In this document: positions 1 to 11,006 of the stretch, in pieces
Layout of the letters: each line of letters begins with the position of its first letter
How positions within the stretch are numbered: position 1 is the first letter of the stretch
Origin: Yersinia frederiksenii ATCC 33641
Lineage (GTDB): Bacteria > Pseudomonadota > Gammaproteobacteria > Enterobacterales > Enterobacteriaceae
Length of the DNA stretch: 64,000 nt
Direction: 5' to 3'
NCBI RefSeq assembly: GCF_000754805.1
Contig: NZ_KN150731.1
Location: 1,630,492 to 1,694,491, forward strand
Position numbers and translations under genes: made by a program
The notes under the pieces: generated by a model
What the model was told of the DNA's origin: nothing
Databases searched by the model: none
Seen by the model: the letters and a program-made list of their open reading frames with translations, nothing else

Positions 1-330
1 GTGACACCGCTGGATGTGTTGGAAGCTATTGCTGGTGAATTCCCCGACGAAGATGAAACGCCTGATATTATTATCGATGGTGATGGTTGGTTGGTAAAAG
101 GGGGGGCAGATCTGCACTCTCTGGAGCAGGCGCTGGATTGCCAGGAATTGGTGAGTCCCACGGCTGATTATGCTTCACTGGCCGGGATGCTGCTGTCGCA
201 TTCAGGCCATATGCCAACCGCGGGCGACGTGATTGAATTGCATAACCTGCGCTTTGAGGTCATGGAAGTTTCAGATTACCGCATTGAGCTGGTGCGCATT
301 ACGAAACTGAGTAATGAACTGGAAGAGTAA
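1..330 (+). CDS. yoaE: YoaE-type membrane protein, C-terminal end (partial)
   Basis: This is the last 109 residues of a gene that begins before the window. The acidic segment, then GDGWLVKG, LAGMLLSHSGHMP and a final F-V-M-E-V stretch match the CorC/HlyC transporter-associated domain that ends TerC/CBS-domain membrane proteins such as E. coli YoaE. That domain follows two CBS domains and is cytoplasmic; the transported ion is not established. The neighbour sdaA, convergent and separated by a terminator, agrees with the enterobacterial order. The GTG at base 1 is just the window edge. Confidence 0.75.
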   Translation: MTPLDVLEAIAGEFPDEDETPDIIIDGDGWLVKGGADLHSLEQALDCQELVSPTADYASLAGMLLSHSGHMPTAGDVIELHNLRFEVMEVSDYRIELVRITKLSNELEE

Positions 331-351
331 GAGCTCAGGCCAAGCCAAATG

Positions 352-377
352 AAAAGGGGAGCTTCGGCTCCCCTTTT
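352..377. terminator. Bidirectional intrinsic terminator between yoaE and sdaA
   Basis: Perfect 11-bp stem AAAAGGGGAGC / GCTCCCCTTTT closed by a TTCG tetraloop, with T-runs on both strands. It lies between two convergent genes and can serve both. Confidence 0.9.
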
Positions 378-404
378 GCTGCGTGACGCTGTCAGTGAAA
401 GAAA

Positions 405-1769
405 TTAATTACACTGCACTTTGATTGCCAGGCCACCACGAGAAGTCTCGCGATATTTGGCATTCATATCTTTACCCGTTTCAAACATGGTTTCGATAAC
501 TTTATCCAGTGAGACCCGAGGTTCGCTGGTGCGGCGCATGGCCATACGCGCAGAGTTAATCGCTTTAACCGAAGCAATTGCATTACGTTCAATGCAAGGC
601 ACTTGAACCTGACCGGCAACCGGGTCACAGGTTAGGCCTAAATTGTGTTCCATACCAATTTCAGCGGCGATACACACTTGAACCGGGCTGGCACCCAGCA
701 ATTCGGCCAAACCGGCGGCAGCCATAGAACAGGCCACACCAACTTCACCCTGACAGCCCACTTCAGCACCTGAGATCGATGCATTCATCTTATACAAAAT
801 CCCGACAGCACCTGATGACAGGAAGTAGCGAATAAAGATTTCAGGGGTGACTGGTTCGATAAAGTGGTCGTAATAGGCCAATACTGCCGGGACAATACCA
901 CAGGCACCATTAGTGGGTGCAGTGACCACTCGGCCGCCAGCGGCATTCTCTTCGTTGACCGCCAGCGCGAACATATTGACCCAATCAATGACATTCATCG
1001 GGTCGCTAGACAGTTTATCCGAAGAAACCAGCAGGCGACGTAAGGCTGAAGCACGACGGGGAACCCGCAGCGGGCCGGGTAGCACACCCTCGGTATTCAG
1101 GCCACGATCAATACAAGCCCGCATAGTCTGCCAAATGGCGGTGAAGTAGGATTCGATCTCTTCTTTGCTGTGCATCGCCAGCTCATTTTGCATCACCATA
1201 CCGGAGATGGACATGCCGGTTTGTTCGCAATTTGCCAGAATTTCCGCCGCAGAATTAAACGGGTAGGGCACACTGACCGCATTTACCGCCGCTTTGCCAA
1301 AATGCTCTTCATCAACGATAAAACCCCCGCCGATTGAGTAGTAGGTTTTACTGAGCACTTTCTCATCGCCAGCAAAGGCGTGGATCTGCATGCCATTTTC
1401 ATGCAGCGGCAGATTATCACTGCGGAACACCATCCCGCCTTCACGAGGGAAATCAACCTCATGCAAGCCATTGGCCAGCATCAATTTCTGCCGTAACTCT
1501 ACATCACGAATAAATGCCGGAATGCTATCGATATCAACGGTATCGGGCATGTTACCCGCCAACCCCATAATAATGGCGATGTCGGTGTGGTGACCTTTCC
1601 CTGTCAGTGACAGTGAGCCATAAACATCAACGGCTACCCGCGTGACAGATGGCATCAACCCTTGAGTGACCAGCAAATCAGCAAATTCTTTGCCGGCTTT
1701 CATTGGACCAACAGTATGAGAGCTGGAGGGGCCAATACCAATCTTGAACATGTCAAAAACACTAATCAC
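405..1769 (-). CDS. sdaA: L-serine dehydratase (iron-sulfur, single-chain)
   Basis: Deaminates L-serine to pyruvate and ammonia in the cytoplasm using a [4Fe-4S] cluster. The N-terminal beta domain carries [10 protein letters not shown] at residues 13-22, and the C-terminal alpha domain carries the cysteines expected to bind the cluster ([11 protein letters not shown] and [12 protein letters not shown]). The chosen start is GTG at 1769, preceded by GGAG at 1777-1780; this gives 454 residues, the length of E. coli SdaA. A reading from 1811 would add 14 residues that do not look like the family. Convergent with yoaE. Confidence 0.95.
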   Translation of the reverse strand: MISVFDMFKIGIGPSSSHTVGPMKAGKEFADLLVTQGLMPSVTRVAVDVYGSLSLTGKGHHTDIAIIMGLAGNMPDTVDIDSIPAFIRDVELRQKLMLANGLHEVDFPREGGMVFRSDNLPLHENGMQIHAFAGDEKVLSKTYYSIGGGFIVDEEHFGKAAVNAVSVPYPFNSAAEILANCEQTGMSISGMVMQNELAMHSKEEIESYFTAIWQTMRACIDRGLNTEGVLPGPLRVPRRASALRRLLVSSDKLSSDPMNVIDWVNMFALAVNEENAAGGRVVTAPTNGACGIVPAVLAYYDHFIEPVTPEIFIRYFLSSGAVGILYKMNASISGAEVGCQGEVGVACSMAAAGLAELLGASPVQVCIAAEIGMEHNLGLTCDPVAGQVQVPCIERNAIASVKAINSARMAMRRTSEPRVSLDKVIETMFETGKDMNAKYRETSRGGLAIKVQCN

Positions 1770-2222
1770 GCTACAACTCCTTAACAAAACCTTTTGTGAT
1801 CTCCGGCTCATCGGTATCGGGCTGAGGATCTTTGTATTAAGTATAAGAGCTCCGTGGATAGCAGCAGGTTACTTTGTGTGAAGTTATTGCTACCACAGGC
1901 CCTGTAAATTTGGGTCCTACTGGTGTTAGCGGTATCAATGGGATACCGCAACAGTGACATTTCGCTACCAACTTATCGTTATCACTATCCGCTTTTAACC
2001 TTACTTTTTTAGTGGTTTATAGTGATGAAAGATATTTTACAGATATTTCATAACGCTGACAGGCCAGTTTACAGTTTTTTTAAAATGATTGTGCAGAGAA
2101 AATAGAGTAAAAATCGATGTAATGAGGTGATGGGGATCGCTTTATGCTGTAATTCAGACTCTTTAGCCGTAATGCTGTGAAGTTTGTCACTCATTACCCA
2201 TATTTGAAGTGCGGCTTTAGTG
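1770..2222. other. Intergenic region upstream of sdaA
   Basis: About 450 bases between the sdaA start and the nudL stop, both minus-strand genes. It should hold the sdaA promoter and leader. I see no open frame of note, no strong hairpin with a T-run and no recognisable operator. Confidence 0.6.
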
Positions 2223-2816
2223 TCAAATACTGACTTGCTGTGCCAGGCGGCGAATGATTGCGGCAGTCAGCCCCCAAACAAATTGGCTTTCATACCATGA
2301 AAGATAGACCCGGTGATTGACTCCCCCGCGATGGATATCCAACGAATAGTAGCGAGACAGACTTAATGCCTCATATAAGGGGATCTCAAACAGTCCGGCG
2401 ACTTCTTCTTCATTCCCCTGGAAGACGATATCGGCTGGGACTAAACCGACAATTGGCGTTACCTGATACCCACTGGAGCTGTCCAGTGGCGCCAATTGCC
2501 CCAACACATGTACCGATGAGGCCGGGATCGCGACCTCTTCCTCGGCTTCACGCAGTGCGGTGGCAATCAACGAGCCATCTTGTGGGTCCGCTTTACCACC
2601 GGGGAAAGCGACCTGACCGGCATGCTTACGTAAGTGGTCCGAGCGTCTTGTTAGCAGCAATGTGGGTTCAGGTCGGCAAATAATAGGGATTAGTACTGCG
2701 GCATGGCTGCCATGGGTGGAAAAACTACCCGGTTGTGGCTGTTGTAGCTGGAAACGGCTGATAAATTCAGACAATGAATTTCCAGCAACCGATTTATTCA
2801 GAAGTAATTTATTCAT
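2223..2816 (-). CDS. nudL: Nudix hydrolase, CoA pyrophosphatase family
   Basis: Expected to cleave CoA and its derivatives to 4'-phosphopantetheine and 3',5'-ADP. The CoA-type Nudix region is visible as [16 protein letters not shown] followed by [11 protein letters not shown], which supplies the metal-binding glutamates. From ATG 2816 the product is 197 residues, against 192 in E. coli NudL. The reading frame stays open into pabB, but that longer N-terminus is unlike the family. The ribosome binding site is weak, so GTG codons just upstream are possible starts. It lies 49 bases after pabB and is probably co-transcribed. Confidence 0.88.
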   Translation of the reverse strand: MNKLLLNKSVAGNSLSEFISRFQLQQPQPGSFSTHGSHAAVLIPIICRPEPTLLLTRRSDHLRKHAGQVAFPGGKADPQDGSLIATALREAEEEVAIPASSVHVLGQLAPLDSSSGYQVTPIVGLVPADIVFQGNEEEVAGLFEIPLYEALSLSRYYSLDIHRGGVNHRVYLSWYESQFVWGLTAAIIRRLAQQVSI

Positions 2817-2865
2817 CACAGATTGATTCACCGACAAGTCACTCACGGAATGGCCCACTGATTCA

Positions 2866-4233
2866 TTATATATTTTCCAACTGAGGTAATATGCGGGCGA
2901 TTTTATCAAATGTTTCCTGATATTCAGCCTGTTCTTGGCTGTCAGCCACAATTCCCCCACCAGCAGAGCAATATATTCTGCCGTTTTCAGTTAACAGAGT
3001 GCGGATAGTAATATTAGTATCCATCGTGCCACAGCAACTAATATAGCCAATATTACCGCAATAGGCATTGCGACGTTGTGGTTCCAACTGCTCGATGATT
3101 TCCATGGCGCGAATTTTAGGCGCTCCGGTTATTGAGCCTCCAGGGAAGCAAGCACGAAGTAAATCTGTTGCGGTAGATTCAGCTGGCAGTGTCGCGGTAA
3201 TGGTGCTGACCAAATGGTGTACTGCTGGGAAAGGCTCGACCACAAACAGTTCCGGAACCCGCACCGTACCTGGCTGTGCGACACGGCCAATATCATTGCG
3301 CAGCAAGTCAACAATCATCAGGTTCTCCGCGCGATCTTTAGGTGAGTTGGCGAGTCGCTCAGCTTGTAAACGATCCTGTGCCGGGTCGCTCAACCGTGGC
3401 AGAGTCCCTTTGATAGGGCGAGTCTGAATCTGATGCTCTTCCAGCCATAAAAAACGTTCTGGTGAGATACTCAATAGCGTGTTTTGCGCTAAGCGAATAA
3501 AAGCTGAAAAAGGTGCTCTATTACTGCGGCTCAATGACAAAAAGGCTTGCCATTCATCACCTTGATATTCTGCACTGAATCTCTGGGCTAAATTAATTTG
3601 GTAACAGTCGCCACTGTGCAAATATTCCTGAATTTGGCGGAATTTTTCACCATATTGCTCGCGCGACATATTGGCCTGCCATGGGCTAGTCAATTTGAAT
3701 GGCGCGGCGGTGACCGGGGTTTTCTGTTGCTGTAGCCACAAAAGACGTTGTTCAGCATCTCCGTGACAAACCAGTGTTAGTTTCTGCAAATGATGGTCGG
3801 CAATTAATGCCCAGTCATACAAGCCGATAGCCATATCCGGCAACGAGATATCTTTCTCTGCCAGTGCCGGCAATTTCTCAACTCGCCGACCCAGGTCATA
3901 GCCCAATAACCCTAATGCGCCACCTAAAAATGGCAGGTCGGGGTGGGGAGATATCGGTGGGGAGAATTTATCCAACTGTTGCTGTAATAAAGAGAAGGGG
4001 TCGTCATGAGAGAACGCCTGTCCCTGCGCACTAATAATTTCTGTTTGCTCGCCTCGGGTGGTGAGGGTTACGCGCGGGTCGGCCACTAGAATATCAAAAC
4101 GATTATGGGCATGTTCGGCAAACCCGGAATGCAGCAGCATAGCCCAAGCTTGATGGGCGAGGGGAGCAAATTGTTGTAGCAGGGCGTCGGGCTGATAAGG
4201 CAAGGTTTGGTAGGTCAGGGTTTTCACACTCAT
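2866..4233 (-). CDS. pabB: Aminodeoxychorismate synthase component I
   Basis: With the glutamine amidotransferase PabA it turns chorismate into 4-amino-4-deoxychorismate, the precursor of p-aminobenzoate and folate. Chorismate-binding motifs are present: [17 protein letters not shown] with the lysine that sets PabB apart from Trp[14 protein letters not shown], and [17 protein letters not shown]. Length is 455 residues, normal for the family. It is the first gene of a pabB-nudL unit on the minus strand; yoaH is divergent, as in E. coli. Confidence 0.95.
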   Translation of the reverse strand: MSVKTLTYQTLPYQPDALLQQFAPLAHQAWAMLLHSGFAEHAHNRFDILVADPRVTLTTRGEQTEIISAQGQAFSHDDPFSLLQQQLDKFSPPISPHPDLPFLGGALGLLGYDLGRRVEKLPALAEKDISLPDMAIGLYDWALIADHHLQKLTLVCHGDAEQRLLWLQQQKTPVTAAPFKLTSPWQANMSREQYGEKFRQIQEYLHSGDCYQINLAQRFSAEYQGDEWQAFLSLSRSNRAPFSAFIRLAQNTLLSISPERFLWLEEHQIQTRPIKGTLPRLSDPAQDRLQAERLANSPKDRAENLMIVDLLRNDIGRVAQPGTVRVPELFVVEPFPAVHHLVSTITATLPAESTATDLLRACFPGGSITGAPKIRAMEIIEQLEPQRRNAYCGNIGYISCCGTMDTNITIRTLLTENGRIYCSAGGGIVADSQEQAEYQETFDKIARILPQLENI

Positions 4234-4417
4234 GAGTCACTGTTCTTTTCTTTCGGATTACTATATTAGGTGGCGTAATTGCATCTTCGCAACGTGCGGT
4301 GGGGAAGATTAGCATAAATCGCCCAAGTATTTGACGTCCGTTTACTTAGGGCAGTCAGTTCACCTGAAGTCAGAATAAACAGGTATACTTAATCAATTAT
4401 ATGCAGGAGATAAATCA

Positions 4418-4675
4418 ATGTTAGCGGGTATGCCTTCACTTTCTCATGAGGAACAGCAAGAAGCTGTCGAACGTATTCACAAATTCATGTCGGAAGGAAT
4501 GAGCAGTGGTGAGGCGATTGCCTTGGTTGCCGCCGAAATCCGCGAGCGGCACCAAAACGATCCGCAAGCCATGCCTATCTTTGAAGATACTGACTTTGAT
4601 GATCACAATGAGTCTGATTATCGTCGTGATGATGAGCCGGATGCCGACGAAATAGAAGACCACTACGAGGGTTAA
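4418..4675 (+). CDS. yoaH: UPF0181 family protein YoaH
   Basis: Small acidic protein of 85 residues. The N-terminal 45 residues ([28 protein letters not shown]) match the conserved YoaH helix pair; the C-terminal tail is rich in Asp and Glu. Function is unknown. An AGGAG at about 4405 sets the start. Divergent from pabB across a 184-base promoter region, as in other enterobacteria. Confidence 0.9.
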   Translation: MLAGMPSLSHEEQQEAVERIHKFMSEGMSSGEAIALVAAEIRERHQNDPQAMPIFEDTDFDDHNESDYRRDDEPDADEIEDHYEG

Positions 4676-4696
4676 GCCCTTGCTGAATATCCATTT

Positions 4697-4719
4697 AAAC
4701 CCGCCGCGTTGGCGGGTTT
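4697..4719. terminator. Intrinsic terminator between yoaH and purT
   Basis: AAACCCGCC / GGCGGGTTT, a 9-bp stem with a 5-base loop, between two convergent genes. It probably stops transcription from both sides. Confidence 0.85.
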
Positions 4720-4735
4720 ATTTATGGGGCTGATA

Positions 4736-5917
4736 TTACTTCCCACTGACAACGACAGCTCCGGCGGCACGTTTCGCCACTTCAATAGCAGTGTCAACAT
4801 CATCGGCGACAGCCAGCGCCACACCTAAACGCCGTTTCCCGTCAATCTCTGGCTTACCAAATAGGCGAATTTGCGTATCACCGACCAGAGCAGTCTCCAG
4901 CCCATGATAAGCAATATTTTGGCTGGTTAATTCAGGTAAAATAACGGCTGATGCCGCAGCGCCATACTGGCGAATAGTGCCAATCGGCAGACCAAGAAAG
5001 GCGCGCACATGCAAAGCAAACTCAGACATGTTTTGCGAAATCAGCGTTACCATTCCGGTATCATGTGGGCGCGGCGAGACTTCGCTGAAAATCACCTCAT
5101 CACCACAAACAAACAATTCCACACCAAATAACCCGTAGCCGCCCAGTGCAGTTACCACGCGAGAGGCAATATCTTTTGCTCGCGCTAATGCGGTTTCACT
5201 CATTACCTGTGGCTGCCAGGACTCACGGTAATCGCCATCTTCCTGACGGTGACCAATAGGTGCACAGAAGTGAATGCCATCGACGGCACTGATGGTCAGC
5301 AAGGTAATTTCAAAATCAAAACGCACCAATCCTTCAACAATGACTCGGCCACCGCCCGCGCGGCCACCCTGTTGCGCATAATCCCATGCAGACTGAAGTT
5401 GGTCTTCATGACGGATTAGACTCTGGCCTTTACCTGAAGAGCTCATTACCGGTTTAACAATGCACGGATAACCTATCTCACTGACGGCTTGCCGGAAGGC
5501 ATTCTCGCTATCCGCAAACTGGTAGCTGGACGTGGGTAATTGCAGTGTTTCTGCGGCCAGACGGCGAATACCTTCGCGGTTCATGGTCAGGCGAGTGGCT
5601 TGCGCACAAGGCACCACGTGCTGGCCCATATTCTCTAATTCGACCAGCATGTCAGTGGCGATAGCTTCAATTTCCGGCACGATATAGTGCGGTTTTTCCT
5701 GTTCGACTAACTGCTTCAGCGCTGCGCCATCCAACATATTAATCACATGGCTACGATGGGCGACATGCATCGCAGGGGCATCGGCATAGCGATCAACAGC
5801 AATCACTTCCAGCCCCAATCTCTGGCACTCAATAGCCACTTCTTTACCCAGCTCACCAGAGCCAAGTAACATAACGCGGGTGGCGTTGGGACGCAGAGCA
5901 GTTCCAATAGTCAGCAT
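4736..5917 (-). CDS. purT: Formate-dependent GAR transformylase (ATP-grasp)
   Basis: Converts glycinamide ribonucleotide to formyl-GAR with formate and ATP in purine synthesis. The 393-residue protein begins with the family N-terminus ([18 protein letters not shown]) and has the ATP-grasp signatures [26 protein letters not shown] and FGVELFV. Length and start match E. coli PurT (392). It is divergent from dbpA; a near-consensus PurR box lies in the shared upstream region, so repression by purines is expected. Confidence 0.96.
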   Translation of the reverse strand: MLTIGTALRPNATRVMLLGSGELGKEVAIECQRLGLEVIAVDRYADAPAMHVAHRSHVINMLDGAALKQLVEQEKPHYIVPEIEAIATDMLVELENMGQHVVPCAQATRLTMNREGIRRLAAETLQLPTSSYQFADSENAFRQAVSEIGYPCIVKPVMSSSGKGQSLIRHEDQLQSAWDYAQQGGRAGGGRVIVEGLVRFDFEITLLTISAVDGIHFCAPIGHRQEDGDYRESWQPQVMSETALARAKDIASRVVTALGGYGLFGVELFVCGDEVIFSEVSPRPHDTGMVTLISQNMSEFALHVRAFLGLPIGTIRQYGAAASAVILPELTSQNIAYHGLETALVGDTQIRLFGKPEIDGKRRLGVALAVADDVDTAIEVAKRAAGAVVVSGK

Positions 5918-5975
5918 AGTTAGATACCTACATCAGTGGGAAAATTTTACCGCCGTAGTATAGGGTAAAACAGCC

Positions 5976-5991
5976 ACGAAAACGATTGCGT
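5976..5991. promoter_or_regulatory. PurR operator candidate upstream of purT
   Basis: ACGAAAACGATTGCGT differs from the PurR consensus ACGCAAACGTTTGCGT at two of 16 positions. It lies 59 bases upstream of the purT start codon, and purT belongs to the PurR regulon in E. coli. The match is seen; the regulation is inferred. Confidence 0.8.
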
Positions 5992-6110
5992 ATTCAGGTT
6001 GCAACAGTATAGTTCCGGCAATGGCCCCATCTCTGGTATTATCGCGCCAAAATCTTGCGCTTGCCTTCAGGCCATCGCTGCCATTCCATCCAGTTATAAG
6101 AGTTACTGCC

Positions 6111-7493
6111 GTGAGCACAACTTCCTTTTCTTCCCTGACACTGCCGGCTGAGCAGTTGTCCAATCTTAATGAACTTGGCTATACCGAGATGACACCGGTA
6201 CAAGCCGCAGCGTTACCGGCAATCCTCAATGGGCAGGATGTCCGGGCAAAAGCTAAGACCGGCAGTGGGAAAACCGCGGCCTTCGGTATTGGTTTGCTAG
6301 ACAAAATTGCGGTAGGCGAGTTTGTGACACAGGCATTGATATTGTGCCCAACCCGCGAACTGGCTGATCAGGTCAGTAAAGAGTTACGCCGCCTGGCTCG
6401 CTTTACCCAAAATATAAAAATCCTAACACTGTGCGGTGGCCAACCGATGGGCCATCAGTTGGATTCTCTGGTTCATGCACCCCATATCGTGGTAGGGACG
6501 CCGGGACGTATTCAGGAACATTTGCGTAAGAAAACACTGGTACTTGATGACCTTAAGATTTTGGTCTTGGATGAAGCTGATCGCATGCTGGATATGGGCT
6601 TTACCGACGCCATTGACGATGTGATTGCTTACACTCCACCACAGCGCCAAACTTTATTGTTCTCAGCCACTTATCCGGTGGGTATTGAACGAATCAGTGC
6701 GCGGGTGCAACGCCAACCAGTCAATGTTGAAGTTGAAGATGGTGATGAAGAACCCGCCATTGAGCAGGTCTTCTTCGAAACCACCCGTGAAAAACGTCTA
6801 CCGCTGTTGATTGCTGTTCTCAGCCACTATCAGCCCGCGTCTTGTGTGGTGTTCTGTAACACCAAGAAAGATTGTCAAAGTGTGTTTGAAGCCTTGGAGT
6901 CGCGTGGTATCAGTGTGCTGGCTCTGCATGGTGATTTAGAGCAACGCGACCGTGACCAGGTGTTGGTGCGCTTCTCTAACCGTAGCTGCCGGGTTTTGGT
7001 GGCAACAGATGTCGCGGCTCGCGGTCTGGATATTAAAGACTTGGCGCTGGTGGTTAACTTCGAGCTGGCATTTGATCCTGAAGTTCACGTGCACCGCATT
7101 GGCCGTACCGGGCGTGCAGGGATGAGCGGCCTGGCCGTGAGTCTGTGTACACCACAAGAGATGGCTCGTGCCCATGCCATTGAAGATTACCTGCAAATCA
7201 AACTGAAATGGACGCCAGCAGAGCAGGTGAGTCGCAGTACTAACGCTATGCTCGAACCTGAAATGGTGACGTTATGTATTGATGGCGGGCGTAAAGCTAA
7301 GATTCGGCCAGGGGATATTCTGGGTGCATTAACCGGGGATGCCGGCCTGACTGCGGCGGATGTGGGTAAAATCGATATGTTCCCGGTCCATGCTTATGTG
7401 GCGATCCGCAAGGCTTGCGCCAAAAGGGCTCTGGCACAGTTGCAGCAAGGCAAGATCAAAGGCAAAAACTGCAAAGCCCGTTTATTAAAATAA
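6111..7493 (+). CDS. dbpA: ATP-dependent RNA helicase DbpA
   Basis: DEAD-box helicase that acts in 50S ribosome assembly by recognising hairpin 92 of 23S rRNA. Motifs appear in order: Q-motif region (GYTEMTPVQAAALP), AKTGSGKT, PTRELADQ, DEADRMLDMGF, FSAT, TDVAARGLDIK, HRIGRTGRAG. The C-terminal 75 residues (LCIDGGRKAKIRPGDILGALTGD, then KGKNCKARLLK) are the DbpA RNA-binding domain. GTG at 6111 gives 460 residues, against 457 in E. coli; an extension back to 6021 has no counterpart. Confidence 0.95.
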   Translation: MSTTSFSSLTLPAEQLSNLNELGYTEMTPVQAAALPAILNGQDVRAKAKTGSGKTAAFGIGLLDKIAVGEFVTQALILCPTRELADQVSKELRRLARFTQNIKILTLCGGQPMGHQLDSLVHAPHIVVGTPGRIQEHLRKKTLVLDDLKILVLDEADRMLDMGFTDAIDDVIAYTPPQRQTLLFSATYPVGIERISARVQRQPVNVEVEDGDEEPAIEQVFFETTREKRLPLLIAVLSHYQPASCVVFCNTKKDCQSVFEALESRGISVLALHGDLEQRDRDQVLVRFSNRSCRVLVATDVAARGLDIKDLALVVNFELAFDPEVHVHRIGRTGRAGMSGLAVSLCTPQEMARAHAIEDYLQIKLKWTPAEQVSRSTNAMLEPEMVTLCIDGGRKAKIRPGDILGALTGDAGLTAADVGKIDMFPVHAYVAIRKACAKRALAQLQQGKIKGKNCKARLLK

Positions 7494-7500
7494 GCACAGT

Positions 7501-7525
7501 GGGGCGATGGCGGTTGCATCGCCCC
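7501..7525 (+). terminator. Intrinsic terminator after dbpA
   Basis: GGGGCGATG / CATCGCCCC, a 9-bp perfect stem with a 7-base loop, 7 bases after the dbpA stop. The run of U is short (AATAAAT), so efficiency is uncertain. Confidence 0.75.
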
Positions 7526-7541
7526 AATAAATCACATTATA

Positions 7542-7557
7542 CTGTGTTTATGTACAG
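7542..7557. promoter_or_regulatory. LexA box in front of yebG
   Basis: CTGTGTTTATGTACAG fits the CTG-N10-CAG LexA operator exactly at both ends, with an AT-rich centre. It lies 29 bases before the yebG start codon. yebG is a known SOS gene in E. coli. Confidence 0.92.
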
Positions 7558-7586
7558 TTATCTGTAAGTGAAAAGGACGCATATCA

Positions 7587-7907
7587 ATGGCCGTTGAAAT
7601 AAAATTCGTCGTGGTAAGACAGGGTGAGGAAAAAATGACTTTCACAACCAAAAAAGAAGCCGATGCCTACGATAAAATGTTGGATTTGGCTGATAATTTG
7701 TCTGAATGGTTGTCACAAGCGCCATTAACACTTGAAGAAGAACAACGTGAGTCTCTGAGTTTCTTCCTGGCAGAGAACAAAGACGCACTGGGGCAAATTC
7801 TACGTGGTGCCAGCCCGACAGCCCCTACAGACGTGCAGCCAAAAGCCAAAGCGGAAAAGCACGAACCAGAGAAAAAATCTAAATCTGAAGAAAATCAAGC
7901 CGCTTAA
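7587..7907 (+). CDS. yebG: SOS-induced protein YebG
   Basis: Small damage-inducible protein of unknown mechanism. The first 75 residues (MAVEIKFVVVRQGEEKM, FTTKKEADAYDKMLDLADNL) match E. coli YebG closely. The C-terminal tail is longer and rich in Lys and Glu (106 against 96 residues). AAAAGGA at 7571-7577 supports the start. Control by LexA is indicated by the operator just upstream. Confidence 0.95.
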   Translation: MAVEIKFVVVRQGEEKMTFTTKKEADAYDKMLDLADNLSEWLSQAPLTLEEEQRESLSFFLAENKDALGQILRGASPTAPTDVQPKAKAEKHEPEKKSKSEENQAA

Positions 7908-7946
7908 TCTGCCAACTTTCGGCAGAAAGTGCAAAAGGGATCTAAA

Positions 7947-8255
7947 ATGAATCGTGAAATCACCTTCTTTCGCCGGTTTGAGGCGGATATTCTGGCCGAT
8001 CGCAAAACGATTACTATCCGGGATAGCAGTGAAGCCGATTTCCGCCCAGGTGAAACCCTGCGCGTATGTCGTAATGAAGACGGCGTATTCTTCTGCAACA
8101 TCGTGGTCAAGTCTGTCACTCCGGTTACCTTGGGTGCACTGTCTGAACGCCATGCTGAGCAAGAAAATATGTCGTTGGATGAACTGAAAAAAGTAATTAA
8201 GGATATCTATCCGGGCTTGGAACAGTTTTACGTGATTGAATTTACTCGGTGTTAA
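7947..8255 (+). CDS. yqfB: N4-acetylcytidine amidohydrolase (ASCH domain, YqfB)
   Basis: Predicted to hydrolyse N4-acetylcytidine to cytidine and acetate. The 102-residue protein is a compact ASCH domain with the catalytic Lys and Thr in [12 protein letters not shown] and the Glu in HAEQENMSL. The start is ATG 7947, preceded by AAAAGGGA at the right distance; a GTG at 7929 is too early. It follows yebG by 39 bases and may be read through from it. Confidence 0.92.
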   Translation: MNREITFFRRFEADILADRKTITIRDSSEADFRPGETLRVCRNEDGVFFCNIVVKSVTPVTLGALSERHAEQENMSLDELKKVIKDIYPGLEQFYVIEFTRC

Positions 8256-8360
8256 TTTAGCTGCAGTCATCCTGCTCGTTGGCAATGCGGCCCACTCTGT
8301 AACCTACCTTTCAATCATTGTTCCTGCCATAGGATAGAAATAATAATATGTGGAGGAATG

Positions 8361-8717
8361 ATGAGAAAGACAGGAATCGCCTTGATATTGGTCACTGCAT
8401 TGGCAGGGATTACCCACAGTGTACAAGCCCAAGAGCCGCGGGTAGCCAAAGTACCGGCTTGTACCGGTTTAAATCAATCTCAGGTCGCAACGCAAGTTAA
8501 ACGGGATTTTCTGCAAAACCGAATAACGCGTTGGGAAGCCGATAAAAAACAATTGGGTACAGATAGCCCAGTGGTTTGGATTAGCACGGTAGACATTACC
8601 GGCAAGGATGATGTCTGGCAGGTGCCAGTAACCGTTCGTGGCAATAAGGGCGATAAAACCTATCAAGTAGTGCTCGACTGCCAAGCGGGTTCGATTACTT
8701 ATAATGGACCTAAATAA
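8361..8717 (+). CDS. yebF: YebF family exported protein
   Basis: A Sec signal peptide (Arg-Lys, hydrophobic core, then HSVQA before QEP) precedes a small domain with two cysteines (PACTGL and LDCQAG) that form a disulfide in the E. coli protein. VKRDFLQNRITRWEADK and GKDDVWQVPVTVRG are typical of the family. E. coli YebF is released to the medium through porins. Two ATGs lie side by side; the second (8361) is better spaced from GGAGG at 8352-8356. Confidence 0.92.
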   Translation: MRKTGIALILVTALAGITHSVQAQEPRVAKVPACTGLNQSQVATQVKRDFLQNRITRWEADKKQLGTDSPVVWISTVDITGKDDVWQVPVTVRGNKGDKTYQVVLDCQAGSITYNGPK

Positions 8718-8745
8718 TTTCTATTGAGTAAAATGAATTTCTACT

Positions 8746-8781
8746 AAACAGGCGCAGGGATTCACTCTCCTGCGCCTGTTT
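8746..8781 (+). terminator. Intrinsic terminator after yebF
   Basis: AAACAGGCGCAGG / CCTGCGCCTGTTT, a perfect 13-bp stem with a 10-base loop, followed by ATTTTTC. One of the strongest terminators in the window. Confidence 0.92.
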
Positions 8782-8937
8782 ATTTTTCAATCCCAATGTG
8801 GTCAGACACTTTTTAAACATGTTATTTATCATTTGATTAGCCTCACTTAATTAAATTATACACATCGATTGATACTTGGCATTAATAGGTAATCGTGTCA
8901 CTCTCGCGGTAACGAACACAGATGGATAACTCAACTA

Positions 8938-10992
8938 ATGACCATACCTCCAAAGGCAGATAAACGCCCTTATCCAATGACAATACACGGTGATACCCGT
9001 ACAGATGATTATTATTGGTTACGTGATGATGAGCGCACAGACGCTGATGTTCTGAACTACTTGCAAGCTGAGAATGATTTCACTGAGGCGGTTTTAAAGC
9101 CACAGCAGCCGCTGCGAGAAACTCTATATCAAGAGATGGTTTCGCGCATTCCGCCGCAGGAAGAATCCGTTCCCTATACTCGCAATGGCTACCGCTATCA
9201 AACACGTTTTGAGCCGGGCAATGAGTATGCCATTTATGTGCGCCAGCCAGTTTGGGCTGATAGCAGTTGGGAAACACTGTTGGATGGTAACCAGCGTGCA
9301 GCAGATAGCGAGTTTTATACCTTGGGTGGGTTGGATGTCAGCCCGGATAACCAACTGCTGGCGGTGGCAGAGGATTTCTTATCCCGACGTCAATATGATA
9401 TCCGAGTCAAACATTTACAAAGTGATACTTGGCACGAAGAAGTCATCAGTAATACATCGGGCAATTTTGAGTGGGCGAATGATTCAAAAACCCTGTATTA
9501 CGTGCGTAAGCATGAGAAAACATTGTTGCCCTATCAGGTCTATCGCCATGTTGTGGGAACCGACCCTGAGTTAGACCAACTGATTTATCAGGAAACTGAC
9601 GATACCTTCTATGTTGGTTTGGAGAAAACCACTTCTGAGCGTTTTATTGTCATCCACCTGAGCAGTACCACAACGTCTGAAATTTTATTGCTGGATGCCG
9701 ACCAATCAGAACCGGTACCGCAGATGTTTGCCCCTCGCCGTAAAGACCATGAATATGGCTTAGATCACTATAAGCAGCATTTCTATATTCGCTCAAACAA
9801 AGACGGCAAGAATTTCGGTCTGTACCAAATCGCCGAACAAGGGCATGTGCAATCTGATTTTGCTGATGAATCGCAATGGCTATCATTAATTGCGCCCAGA
9901 ACTGATGTGATGTTGGAAGGGTTCAGTTTATTCCGTGATTGGTTGGTAGTGGAGGAGCGCAGTGAAGGGTTAACCCATCTGCGGCAAATTCATTGGGTCA
10001 CCCGTGAAGATAAATCCATTACTTTTGATGACCCAACTTATGTCACCTGGTTGGCGTATAATCCTGAGCCGGAAACTGAGCTGCTACGTTATGGTTACTC
10101 TTCCATGACCACGCCGAGTTCCATGTATGAACTGAATATGGACACCGGTGCCCGTCAGTTGCTTAAGCAGCAAGAAGTAAAAAATTTCACCCCGGAAAAA
10201 TATCGTAGCGAGCGAATTTGGGTTACGGCATCAGATGGCGTCAAAGTCCCGGTCTCTTTGGTTTATCACCGTGAGCACTTTGTCTCAGGCCATAATCCAC
10301 TGTTGGTTTATGGCTATGGCTCCTATGGTAGCAGTATGGATCCGGCATTCAGTGGCAGCCGGTTAAGTTTATTGGATCGCGGTTTTGTCTTTGCTCTGGC
10401 ACATATTCGCGGCGGCGGTGAATTGGGTCAGCAGTGGTATGAAGAGGGTAAATTGCTCAATAAGTTAAATACTTTTAGCGATTTTATTGATGTCACCAAA
10501 GCCTTGGTCGCGGAAGGTTATGGCGATGCTAACCGGGTCTTCGCCATGGGCGGTAGTGCAGGGGGGTTGCTGATGGGAACCGTCATCAATCAGGCTCCTG
10601 AATTATATAAAGGTATTGTCGCGCAGGTGCCATTTGTTGATGTGGTCACCACCATGCTGGATGAATCTATCCCTTTGACCACTGGCGAATATGACGAGTG
10701 GGGTAATCCGAACGATAAAACCTATTACGATTATATTAAGCAATATAGCCCATATGATCAGGTCAAAGCTCAGGACTACCCGCATATGCTGGTCACCACC
10801 GGTTTGCATGACTCCCAAGTTCAATATTGGGAGCCGGCGAAATGGGTCGCTAAGTTGCGTGAAATGAAAACCGATGACCATCAATTGCTGCTTTATACCG
10901 ATATGGATTCAGGGCATGGCGGTAAATCAGGGCGCTTTAAAGCTTATGAAGATATCGCCTTAGAATATGCATTCATTCTGGCTTTGGCATAA
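8938..10992 (+). CDS. ptrB: Oligopeptidase B (S9 family serine peptidase)
   Basis: Cytoplasmic trypsin-like oligopeptidase that cuts short peptides after Arg and Lys. The N-terminus ([18 protein letters not shown]) opens a beta-propeller; the C-terminal alpha/beta hydrolase domain has nucleophile Ser540 in GGSAGG, an Asp in [12 protein letters not shown] and His in DSGHGGKSG. Length is 684 residues, close to E. coli PtrB (686). Convergent with exoX, with only 14 bases between the stops and no clear terminator there. Confidence 0.96.
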   Translation: MTIPPKADKRPYPMTIHGDTRTDDYYWLRDDERTDADVLNYLQAENDFTEAVLKPQQPLRETLYQEMVSRIPPQEESVPYTRNGYRYQTRFEPGNEYAIYVRQPVWADSSWETLLDGNQRAADSEFYTLGGLDVSPDNQLLAVAEDFLSRRQYDIRVKHLQSDTWHEEVISNTSGNFEWANDSKTLYYVRKHEKTLLPYQVYRHVVGTDPELDQLIYQETDDTFYVGLEKTTSERFIVIHLSSTTTSEILLLDADQSEPVPQMFAPRRKDHEYGLDHYKQHFYIRSNKDGKNFGLYQIAEQGHVQSDFADESQWLSLIAPRTDVMLEGFSLFRDWLVVEERSEGLTHLRQIHWVTREDKSITFDDPTYVTWLAYNPEPETELLRYGYSSMTTPSSMYELNMDTGARQLLKQQEVKNFTPEKYRSERIWVTASDGVKVPVSLVYHREHFVSGHNPLLVYGYGSYGSSMDPAFSGSRLSLLDRGFVFALAHIRGGGELGQQWYEEGKLLNKLNTFSDFIDVTKALVAEGYGDANRVFAMGGSAGGLLMGTVINQAPELYKGIVAQVPFVDVVTTMLDESIPLTTGEYDEWGNPNDKTYYDYIKQYSPYDQVKAQDYPHMLVTTGLHDSQVQYWEPAKWVAKLREMKTDDHQLLLYTDMDSGHGGKSGRFKAYEDIALEYAFILALA

Positions 10993-11006
10993 TCTCAGGT
11001 AGAACA

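Noticed and set aside
913-1149. Open frames opposite sdaA and other core genes
   Set aside because: Shadows of GC-biased coding sequence with no ribosome sites.
2817-2960. N-terminal extension of NudL
   Set aside because: It overlaps the end of pabB, and the family starts near ATG 2816.
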